Source of the DNA: Myxococcales bacterium
GTDB taxonomy: Bacteria > Myxococcota_A > Bradymonadia > UBA7976 > UBA1532
Assembly (NCBI GenBank): GCA_020633465.1
Contig: JACKDN010000003.1
Coordinates: 496,001-560,000, forward strand
DNA: 64,000 bases
Reading direction: 5' to 3'
Shown here: in pieces, positions 1 through 6,495 of the stretch
Numbering within the stretch: position 1 is the stretch's first letter
Layout of the letters: every line of letters starts with the position of its first letter
The notes under the pieces: generated by a model
The model's input: only the letters and a program-made list of their open reading frames with translations
What the model was told of the DNA's origin: nothing
The model's database searches: none
Program-made: the position numbers and the translations under genes

Positions 1-1
1 G

Positions 2-118
2 CTGGGCGCGGTGCACGTGCCGGTCATCACGCTGCCCGAGGTGTACGCGGCGGACGATCCCGATCCGGTGCCCACGCTGACCGACGTGCTGGCGCGGGCG
101 ATGAGGGGGACGCCGTGA
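2..118 (+). CDS. C-terminal end of an ArsA-type ATPase (partial)
   Basis: Only the last 38 codons of this gene lie in the window; it is cut by the left edge. The readable tail (VHVPVITLPEVYAADDPD, then a short basic end) resembles the C-terminus of ArsA/GET3-like ATPases, where a 'VPxLPEV' strand is common. Its TGA overlaps the GTG of the next gene (GTGA at 115-118), so the two are translationally coupled. Tandem ArsA homologues are a known arrangement in Myxococcota and Actinobacteria, and this explains the assignment better than the short sequence alone. Function inferred mainly from context. Confidence 0.55.
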   Translation: MGAVHVPVITLPEVYAADDPDPVPTLTDVLARAMRGTP

Positions 119-1248
119 GCCCGGCCTTCGACTCGCCGATCGCCGAGCTGCTGCGGACGCAGCGGGTGGTGGTGTGCTGCGGCGCCGGCGGCGTCGGCAA
201 GACCACCGTCTCGGCGTCGCTGGCCATCGGCGCGGCGCGCATGGGGCGCCGGGTGCTGGTGGTGACCATCGATCCCAGCCGGCGGCTGGCCGAGACGCTG
301 GGCGTGTCGCGCAACCCGACCGAGCCCGTGCCGCTGCCCGTCGAGCGCCAGCGCCTGGCCGGCATCGAGGCCCCGGGCTCGTTGTCGGCCTGGATGCTCG
401 ATCCGCAGCTGGTGAGCGACAACGTCGTGCGGGGCTTCTCGAAGTCGCCCGAGGACGCCCGCAAGCTGCTCGACAACCCGATCTACAAGAACGTGACGGC
501 GATGATCGCCGGCATGCAGGAGTACACGGCGGTCGAGGCGCTGTACCAGTTCGTGCTCGACGACACCTACGATCTCGTCGTGCTCGACACGCCGCCCTCG
601 CGCAACGCGCTGCGCTTCCTCGAGGCGCCCAGCCGCGCGGGGGCCTTCCTCGACCGGCGGGTGTTCAACCTGTTCCTGCCCGGCGAGGGCGGCGCCATCC
701 GGCGCATGGCGCAGCGGCTGCTCGAGCGGGTGATGGACACCGCCTTCGGGGCCGACACGCGCAAGGAGCTGCAGCAGTTCTTCGAGCTGTTCGGCAACCT
801 GCTGGGGCACCTGAACCACAACCAGGCCGAGATGCGGGCCTTCTTCGCGCGGCCCGACGTGGGCTTCCTGCTGGTGACGTCGCCGACGCAGGAGGCGCTG
901 ACCGAGGCGCGGTACTTCGAGGGCAAGACGCGCGACGAGCTGGGCCTGAACCTGCTGGGCTACGTGCTGAACCGCAGCCTGGCGTGGGCGCGGCACCGGC
1001 CCTTCCCGCGCGACGAGCTGCTGCCGGCCGACGCGCCGGCGGTGGCGCGCGAGGCGCTCGAGAAGCTGCGCCGGCTGGCCGGCACCGAAGAGGCCCTGGT
1101 GGCCCAGCACACCGCGCTGGCGGCGGATCTGCGCCAGCGCGCGGGCGGGGCGGGGGTCGCGTGGATCCTGCCCGGCCTGCCCGAGGGGGCGTCCGAGATG
1201 GACGCCCTGCTCACCTTGTCGAACGCGCTGCTGACGAAGGACGCATGA
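115..1248 (+). CDS. ArsA family ATPase (anion-transporting ATPase homologue)
   Basis: 377 residues starting at GTG. A deviant Walker A loop, GAGGVGKTT, lies at residues 23-31, and a Walker B-like VVLDTPPS strand lies near residue 155. Both are typical of the ArsA/GET3 branch of SIMIBI P-loop ATPases. There is no signal peptide or membrane segment, so it is cytoplasmic. It overlaps the upstream partial ArsA by four bases and the downstream lipoprotein gene by four bases (ATGA), so this is one operon. Soluble bacterial ArsA pairs without an ArsB pump nearby are usually not arsenic pumps and their role is unknown. The downstream thioredoxin-like lipoprotein hints at envelope-related targeting, but that is inference. 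Confidence 0.88.
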   Translation: MSPAFDSPIAELLRTQRVVVCCGAGGVGKTTVSASLAIGAARMGRRVLVVTIDPSRRLAETLGVSRNPTEPVPLPVERQRLAGIEAPGSLSAWMLDPQLVSDNVVRGFSKSPEDARKLLDNPIYKNVTAMIAGMQEYTAVEALYQFVLDDTYDLVVLDTPPSRNALRFLEAPSRAGAFLDRRVFNLFLPGEGGAIRRMAQRLLERVMDTAFGADTRKELQQFFELFGNLLGHLNHNQAEMRAFFARPDVGFLLVTSPTQEALTEARYFEGKTRDELGLNLLGYVLNRSLAWARHRPFPRDELLPADAPAVAREALEKLRRLAGTEEALVAQHTALAADLRQRAGGAGVAWILPGLPEGASEMDALLTLSNALLTKDA

Positions 1249-1883
1249 TGCCCCGGAACACCGCCCGTACGCCCTGGACGATCTTCGGGGCGGCGGCCCT
1301 GGCCCTGTGCTGCGTCGTCGGCTGCTCGTCGAAGTCGGCGGGGGGCGAGGCGCCGCAGGCCGAGAAGAAGCCGGTGCCGCGCGACGCCGCGGCCACGCCG
1401 CCCGACGCCGCCGCCAAGGTGGCGAAGGCGGCCGAGGGGCAGGGCGGCATGTCGACCCCCAAGCGCGCGGCCGGTGGGCACGGCGGGGCGAAGGAAGACA
1501 TCAAGTGGGCGGGTCCGGTGGCCTTCACCACCTGGGAGGCGGGGCTGGCGAAGGCCAAGGCCGAGAACAAGCCGATCATGCTGGTGGTGTACGCCGACTG
1601 GTGCCCGCGCTGCCGCGAGCTGGCGCCCGCGCTGCAGACCGCCGAGGTGGCCGCGCTGGCCGACAAGGTGGTCATGGTGAAGCAGGACTCGGACGAGCGC
1701 CCGGCCTGGCTGGCCCCCATCACCCAACAGTACGGCGGGTACGTGCCGCGCGTCTTCCTGATGAAGCCCGACGGGACGGTGCGCGAAGAGCTGAACAGCG
1801 GCCACCCGCGGTATCCCTACTTCTACACGCCGCGCAACGTGGACGCGCTGGTGAAGCACCTGAAGACGCTGGCGGGCAGCTGA
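1245..1883 (+). CDS. thioredoxin-like lipoprotein
   Basis: 212 residues from ATG at 1245 (a second ATG follows directly at 1248). A hydrophobic N-terminus ends in the lipobox VVGC with Cys27, so the mature protein should be lipid-anchored in the envelope. After an Ala/Lys/Gly-rich linker of about 55 residues comes a thioredoxin-fold domain (about 90-212) with the redox motif WCPRC at 119-123 and the cis-Pro position at Pro168 (YVPRVFLM). The sequence resembles the Thioredoxin_7/DsbD-gamma type rather than classical thioredoxin. It probably reduces or oxidises disulfides in the periplasm. It overlaps the ArsA gene upstream and abuts the exonuclease gene downstream. Confidence 0.85.
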   Translation: MMPRNTARTPWTIFGAAALALCCVVGCSSKSAGGEAPQAEKKPVPRDAAATPPDAAAKVAKAAEGQGGMSTPKRAAGGHGGAKEDIKWAGPVAFTTWEAGLAKAKAENKPIMLVVYADWCPRCRELAPALQTAEVAALADKVVMVKQDSDERPAWLAPITQQYGGYVPRVFLMKPDGTVREELNSGHPRYPYFYTPRNVDALVKHLKTLAGS

Positions 1884-2461
1884 TGGCCATTCGCGATCGG
1901 AGCGGCACGGTCTACGTCTGCGTCGACCTCGAGGCCAGCGGGCCGGTGCCGGGGCTGTACAACATGGTGTCGGTGGGCGGGGTCGAGGTGCGGCTGCAGG
2001 GCGACCGGCACGTGCGCGGCGACACCTTCTACTTCGAGATCGCGCCCGAGTTCGACGGCTTCGATCCGCACGCGCAGTCGATCCACGGGCTGACCGAGGC
2101 GCACCTGCGCGAGAACGGCAAACCGGCCCGCGACGTGATGCAGGCGATCAGCGACTGGGTGGCGGCCCACGTCGGGCCCGGCGAGCGACCGCTGTTCGTG
2201 GGGCACAACGCGCCCTTCGACTGGATGTTCGTCTGCTGGTACTACGCCTGGGCCGGGCTGAAGAACCCGTTTGGTTACAACGCGTTGGATACGAAGGCGC
2301 TGATGATGGGGCGGCACGGGCTGCCCTGGAAGCAGTGCAACAAGGAGCGCCTGCTCGAGCTGTACCCGGCGCTCGAGGCGCCGCCGCCGGAGAAGGTGCA
2401 CGACGCGCTGGCGGACGCCGAGTTCCAGGCCGACATCCTGATCGCGCTGCTCGACGGCTGA
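1883..2461 (+). CDS. DEDDh 3'-5' exonuclease (RNase T / DnaQ superfamily)
   Basis: 192 residues. All acidic exonuclease motifs are present: Asp15 and Glu17 in CVDLEASGP (ExoI), Asp113 in GHNAPFDWM (ExoII), and His173 with Asp178 in HDALADAE (ExoIII, DEDDh type). The length is close to a stand-alone catalytic domain such as RNase T or the DnaQ core, so it likely trims RNA or single-stranded DNA in the cytoplasm with two metal ions. The ATG shares a base with the TGA of the thioredoxin gene (TGATG). The stop lies two bases from the stop of the convergent gene on the other strand. Confidence 0.88.
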   Translation: MAIRDRSGTVYVCVDLEASGPVPGLYNMVSVGGVEVRLQGDRHVRGDTFYFEIAPEFDGFDPHAQSIHGLTEAHLRENGKPARDVMQAISDWVAAHVGPGERPLFVGHNAPFDWMFVCWYYAWAGLKNPFGYNALDTKALMMGRHGLPWKQCNKERLLELYPALEAPPPEKVHDALADAEFQADILIALLDG

Positions 2462-2463
2462 CG

Positions 2464-2862
2464 CTAGTCGCCCTCGACGGGCGGGGGCGGCAGATCGTGG
2501 CGGTACCAGTAGCTGCCCGTGGCCGTCGCGCCCAACCCCAACACGATGAGCGCCGGATAGACGTCGTCGCTGCCCGGGCGGTCGACGCAGCGGCCGCGGT
2601 GGTCGCGCGTGGCGCAGCCGGGCGTCACCAGCATGCCCAGCAGACCGACGACCATCATCGCGGCGCCGGCGGCGATGACCAGGCGGGCGCCGGTGCGCGG
2701 GGGCGGCGGGGGGGCGAGCAGCTCGGCCTCGGGGGGCGGGCCGGGCGAGGGGATCGGCGGCGGCAGCGGCGGCAAGGGGGCGGTCGCCGCCGGCGGGGCG
2801 GAGGGCGCGGGGGCCGGCGCGGGCGGCGCGGCCAGGGCGACGACCAGCGCCAAGGCCTTCAC
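2464..2862 (-). CDS. small Pro-rich membrane protein, unknown function
   Basis: 132 residues starting at GTG. An N-terminal hydrophobic stretch (VKALALVVALAAPPAP) looks like a signal sequence. It is followed by about 40 Pro/Ala residues, then two predicted membrane helices (about 61-80 and 101-120) flanking a Cys-containing loop. The GTG overlaps the TGA of the upstream gene (2859-2861), so translation is coupled to the 603-residue unknown protein. No family recognised. Proline linkers plus two helices are common in myxobacterial proteins that follow TPR or PEGA proteins, but no such domain is visible here. Confidence 0.7.
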   Translation of the reverse strand: MKALALVVALAAPPAPAPAPSAPPAATAPLPPLPPPIPSPGPPPEAELLAPPPPPRTGARLVIAAGAAMMVVGLLGMLVTPGCATRDHRGRCVDRPGSDDVYPALIVLGLGATATGSYWYRHDLPPPPVEGD

Positions 2863-4670
2863 GCGGGGCGCTCCGCGCGGCCGAGGGGCTCGACGTCCAG
2901 GTCGAGCGGGCGGGCCAGATCGAGGGCCCACAGGCGCGCCGGGAAGCGCGGCTGGGCGGCCTCGAGGGCGGCCAGCCGCGCGTGGTACAGGGCGCGGCCG
3001 CTCAGCCGGGTGGGGCTGACCACCAGGGTGTCGGCGAAGAAGGCGTAAGCGAAGGCCGGGCCGGTGATCGGGCTGCCCACCGCGTCGAGCAGGGCGCGGA
3101 CGCGAGCGGGCTCGAGCACCAGCGAGCCCACGTCGAAGCCCACCAGCAGCAGGGGGGCGTCGTCGCCCTCGGCGAGGGGCGTGGCGTCGAGCAGCGAGGT
3201 CGACGCCTCGTCGAGGCGCGCGCGGTAGGCGGCCTCGAGATCGGTGACCGCCTTGCCGGGGCCCGGCTCGACCGGCGTCGAGTGGGTGGCGCTGTCGAGC
3301 GTGTAGTAGACGAAGTGGGGGCCGATCGCGACGCCGACCAGGGTGCGCGGATCGACGCCCAGCAGGTCGACCGGGCGCACCACCTTGTTGACGCGGGCCG
3401 GCGCGCCGGTGACCGGGCAGACGTCCAGCGTGTCGGGCCGGGGCAGGAAGCGCGCGGCGTCGGGGTCGTAGCCCAGCAGGCGCAGCAGATCGGCCTCGCC
3501 CTCGGCGCCGCGGAAGGGCTGGCGGCCCACCAGGGTCATCAGGTTCCAGCGGCCCACGGCCGGGCCGTCGTCGGGGGCGTCGATGACCAGCACGACGCCC
3601 TCCTCGACGCGGATGCGGTGGCCGCGGACGTGCTTCTCGACCGCGCGCAGCAGGTCGAGGGCGTCGTCGAGGGCGTCGACCACCGGCAGGTAGAAGGCGC
3701 GGGTGCCTTCGACGAACGAGCGGCCGGTGTGCAGCGTGCGCAGGAAGGGGTAGGCGAAGTTCAGCTCGAGGCGCAGGGGGCCGTGGTGCAGGGCGACCTT
3801 GAGATCGGCGTCGGGCGTCACCCACTCGACCGCGATGCCGCGGCGGGCGCAGAGATCCTCGATGCCGGCGAGGAAGTTCGACGAGTCGGCCAGGACGAAC
3901 AGCTCGAGGGTGCCGGCGTCGACCTCGGCCGACGCGTCGCCCAGCCACTCGCCGTAGCGCTCGCCGTGGAAGGGCAGGGCCTCGGCGGTGGGGCCGCCGA
4001 GGAACTCGAGGACGTCGAAGTCGGCGCGAGCGCGGGCCGAGAAGGCGTCCTCGAGGGCGGGATCCGGGCGGGCGGCGGGATCGGCGTCTCCCGGCACGCC
4101 GACTCGGGCGCCCACGACGTAGCCGGGCTGCACCTCGGCGACCACCAGCTGGCCGCCGGGGCGGTGGCGGTCGACGACCCAGCGCCAGCCGGCGCGCAGG
4201 TCGAAGAAGGTGCCCGTCTGATCGCGGAACATGCCCTCGTCGGTGGGCAGGTCGAGGCGCCAGGCGCGGCCGCGGGCGTCGACGCGCCAGGCGTGGGTGG
4301 CGCCGCCGGCCTCGGCGTCGAACTCGACGATCCAGTCGAAGCCCACCTCGCCCAGGTAGCGAGCGTAGAAGCCGGCGACCGGCTTCAGGTCGACGCCCGG
4401 CTCGGCCTCGCCGGCGAAGGTCTGGCGGCCGCGCCACCAGGTGTCGCGCAGGCGGCCCACGAAGGCGTCGACCGGGCCGGCGGGCTGGGGGCCGTAGAAG
4501 GCGTCGCGCAGGACGACGCGCTTGCCGGTGCGGGCGCAGGCGTACAGCACCTGGGCCTGGTCGAAGGCCTCGGGGCCGTGGGTCTGGATGAAGGCGCGGC
4601 GGTCGGCCAGGAAGCGGTCGCGGACGCGGCGGACGGGATCCTGGGTGGGGTCTTCGGTCTCGGGCTGCAT
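2859..4670 (-). CDS. conserved-looking protein of unknown function, 603 residues
   Basis: Starts at ATG with a GAGG ribosome site a few bases upstream; an upstream in-frame extension reads as low-complexity sequence and is not used. There is no signal peptide or membrane helix, so it is probably cytoplasmic. The protein is rich in acidic residues and aromatics and mixes alpha and beta character. A four-residue CPVTG turn near the middle (about residue 440) is the only Cys-containing motif that stands out. I do not recognise a family. It is co-transcribed with the small membrane protein behind it and diverges from the DUF4388 gene. Confidence 0.75.
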   Translation of the reverse strand: MQPETEDPTQDPVRRVRDRFLADRRAFIQTHGPEAFDQAQVLYACARTGKRVVLRDAFYGPQPAGPVDAFVGRLRDTWWRGRQTFAGEAEPGVDLKPVAGFYARYLGEVGFDWIVEFDAEAGGATHAWRVDARGRAWRLDLPTDEGMFRDQTGTFFDLRAGWRWVVDRHRPGGQLVVAEVQPGYVVGARVGVPGDADPAARPDPALEDAFSARARADFDVLEFLGGPTAEALPFHGERYGEWLGDASAEVDAGTLELFVLADSSNFLAGIEDLCARRGIAVEWVTPDADLKVALHHGPLRLELNFAYPFLRTLHTGRSFVEGTRAFYLPVVDALDDALDLLRAVEKHVRGHRIRVEEGVVLVIDAPDDGPAVGRWNLMTLVGRQPFRGAEGEADLLRLLGYDPDAARFLPRPDTLDVCPVTGAPARVNKVVRPVDLLGVDPRTLVGVAIGPHFVYYTLDSATHSTPVEPGPGKAVTDLEAAYRARLDEASTSLLDATPLAEGDDAPLLLVGFDVGSLVLEPARVRALLDAVGSPITGPAFAYAFFADTLVVSPTRLSGRALYHARLAALEAAQPRFPARLWALDLARPLDLDVEPLGRAERPA

Positions 4671-4796
4671 GCGGCCTCGTCGGAGTCGAGCCCGTAGGGT
4701 ACGGCGCGGGCGAGGCGCTCGCCACCCACCCTCACGGCGGGCGGGGCGATGGCCGATGACAGGTGTGTTTGGCGCCTCCGAGAGAAGGGCACCCCG

Positions 4797-5939
4797 ATGA
4801 ACGCGATGAAGCAGCCTCGCCCCGCGCCGCAGTCCGCCGGGGGCATCTACCTCTGGGGCGACATCGACGACCCCGATCTGGTGACCGATCTGGTCGAGTT
4901 CCTGTACCAGAGCCGGCGCAGCGCGGTGCTGACCGTCGTGGGCGAGGGGATGCGCAAGAGCGTCTACTTCCGCGAGGGATCGGTCATCGCGGCCAGCAGC
5001 GACCAACCCGAGGATCGCTTCGGCGACATCATGTTCCGGCGCGGGCTGATCACCCGCGAGCGGCTGGACGAGGCGCTGCGCGAGGTGGGGCCGGGGCGCA
5101 AGATCGGCAACGTGCTGCTGGCGCGTGGGGTGATCGACACCAGCATGCTGTGGAAGGTCATCCGGCTGCAGATCGAGGAGATCATCTGCTCGATCGTGCT
5201 GTTCGAGATCGGGCAGTTCACCATCGCGCGCTACGACCCGGCGCAGGTGCCGACGCGGACGCCGCTGGACACGCAGCGGCTGCTGCTCGAGGGGCTGCGG
5301 CGCAAGGACGAGCTGTTCCACCTGCGCAGCCAGCTGCCGCCGGGCAACCGGGTGCTGACGCGCACCGGGTGGATGCCGACCGAGCCGCTGGGGCCGATCG
5401 AGCGTTCGCTCTTCGAGCTGGTCGACGGGCGGCGGACCCTGGACGAGCTGTTCCACACGTCGGGGCTTGGGGCCTTCGGGGCCGCGCGGTCGCTGCACCA
5501 CCTGCTGCAGTGCGGGGCGGTGAGCGCGGCGCCGGTGGCCGAGCCGGGCGAGGCGGGCGGCGGCGGCAGCACGGTCGGCGCGATCCTGTCGGGCTACAAC
5601 GAGGCCTTCGCCCAGGTGCACGCGGCGCTGCAGGGCGCGGCGCGCCACCCCTTTCAGACGGGGCTGCAGCGCTTCTTCCACGACGCGGACGGGCCGGTGG
5701 CGGCGCTCTTCTCGGGAGTCGAGGCGGGCGGCGACGGGCGCCTGCCGGTGGACCACATCGTGGCGAACCTGAAGCTGAGCCCGATGGGCGACAAGGTCGA
5801 GACGCTGCGGCGGGGGCTGAACGAGTACCTGCGCTTCCTGCTGTTCGTCGCGCGCGAGGTGCTGCCCTATCCGCAGGTCGAGCGGCTGGCGGCGGACGTG
5901 CGGGGCACGGTCAGCGGGCTGGGCCCGCCGGGTGCGTAG
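4797..5939 (+). CDS. DUF4388 domain protein (PatA N-terminal-like)
   Basis: 380 residues. I chose ATG 4797 over an in-frame ATG at 4749 because a GAAGGG ribosome site precedes it. The N-terminal third reads as a DUF4388 domain: alternating helices and a strand pattern with VYFREGSVIAAS, where the 'yF..G.iv.A' signature sits. DUF4388 proteins are abundant in Myxococcota and often work in signalling or gliding-related scaffolds. The rest is helical without a clear domain. It is soluble. Just downstream are two perfect GC palindromes that could end transcription. Confidence 0.8.
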   Translation: MNAMKQPRPAPQSAGGIYLWGDIDDPDLVTDLVEFLYQSRRSAVLTVVGEGMRKSVYFREGSVIAASSDQPEDRFGDIMFRRGLITRERLDEALREVGPGRKIGNVLLARGVIDTSMLWKVIRLQIEEIICSIVLFEIGQFTIARYDPAQVPTRTPLDTQRLLLEGLRRKDELFHLRSQLPPGNRVLTRTGWMPTEPLGPIERSLFELVDGRRTLDELFHTSGLGAFGAARSLHHLLQCGAVSAAPVAEPGEAGGGGSTVGAILSGYNEAFAQVHAALQGAARHPFQTGLQRFFHDADGPVAALFSGVEAGGDGRLPVDHIVANLKLSPMGDKVETLRRGLNEYLRFLLFVAREVLPYPQVERLAADVRGTVSGLGPPGA

Positions 5940-5965
5940 CGGGGCTCGCGATCCGGCGGGCAGGT

Positions 5966-5996
5966 GCGAAGCGCGCTTCGCGGTCGGCGCGCGCCG
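5966..5996. repeat. two adjacent perfect GC-rich palindromes
   Basis: A 16-base palindrome (GCGAAGCGCGCTTCGC, 5966-5981) and a 12-base one (CGGCGCGCGCCG, 5985-5996) sit 27 bases after the stop of the DUF4388 gene. They can fold into hairpins but no T-run follows, so they may be a weak or Rho-assisted terminator. That role is inference. Confidence 0.4.
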
Positions 5997-6023
5997 AATC
6001 GCGCGCGCGCGTGAGGGGCCGGG

Positions 6024-6039
6024 TGGCATGGTCGCTGCA
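6024..6039 (+). promoter_or_regulatory. sigma-54 promoter for the 62-residue protein
   Basis: TGGCATGGTCGCTGCA matches the sigma-54 consensus (TGGCACG-N4-TTGCW) at 10 of 12 positions, with GG and GC at the required 12-base separation. The predicted start near 6051 leaves a short leader carrying GGAGG and the ATG at 6063. Confidence 0.6.
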
Positions 6040-6062
6040 CCGCGGGGCGGCCGGAGGTCGCC

Positions 6063-6251
6063 ATGCGCACCACAGCCGTCGCCCCCGAGACCCACCGCAC
6101 ACCCACCGACGAGCGCGCGCCGCGCATGCTGGCCCGCGCCTGGTGCCGGTCGCTGAGGCAGCAGGGCTTCAGCGACGACCAGATCCGCGCCTTCGGCGCC
6201 GAGATCCTGCAGATGGCCACCCCGCCCCCCGGCCTCGACGCCCGCCGCTGA
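6063..6251 (+). CDS. small protein of 62 residues, unknown function
   Basis: A short gene with a strong GGAGG ribosome site six bases before ATG and a convincing sigma-54 promoter just upstream. Residues 22-50 (LARAWCRSLRQQGFSDDQIRA lies here) are amphipathic and helical with one Cys, and the ends are Pro-rich and probably disordered. There is no signal peptide. The predicted dedicated sigma-54 promoter suggests expression under a special condition such as development or nutrient stress. I do not recognise a family. The main doubt is that small ORFs occur by chance in GC-rich DNA; the ribosome site and promoter argue against that. Confidence 0.6.
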   Translation: MRTTAVAPETHRTPTDERAPRMLARAWCRSLRQQGFSDDQIRAFGAEILQMATPPPGLDARR

Positions 6252-6328
6252 GCCGGCACGGCCTCGATCGCGGGCCGAGGGGTGAGGACGCAAACCCGCG
6301 TCCCACGGGGCCGGCGCAGAAAGTCCGG

Positions 6329-6428
6329 TCGATTTCTGCAACACGCGCCGATTTTGTCCGATAGAGCGAAGCGACCCTCGCGCCCCCGGCGACGCCCCCG
6401 AAATCGGGTGGGTGGGGGTTAGGGATGG
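6329..6428 (+). repeat. dispersed ~100-bp intergenic repeat, copy A
   Basis: Nearly identical in inverted orientation to 60273-60370, with one single-base indel and a few substitutions over about 100 bp. The most conserved core runs from TTGTCCGATAGAGCGAAGCG to GGTGGGTGGGGGTT. A small hairpin CCCGA-N2-TCGGG is preserved in both copies while its two loop bases differ. It lies between convergent genes (the 62-residue protein and formate dehydrogenase). Confidence 0.85.
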
Positions 6429-6495
6429 TCGGGCGCTGGCGGCCGGGCGTCCCCTGAGCGCGACCCGCCTCGGCCGCCGGCCCGCTCCACCTGCC

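Noticed and set aside
2464..4725. 753-codon minus-strand open frame covering two genes
   Set aside because: Only its last 132 codons match a real protein; the rest is an out-of-frame shadow of the 603-residue gene.
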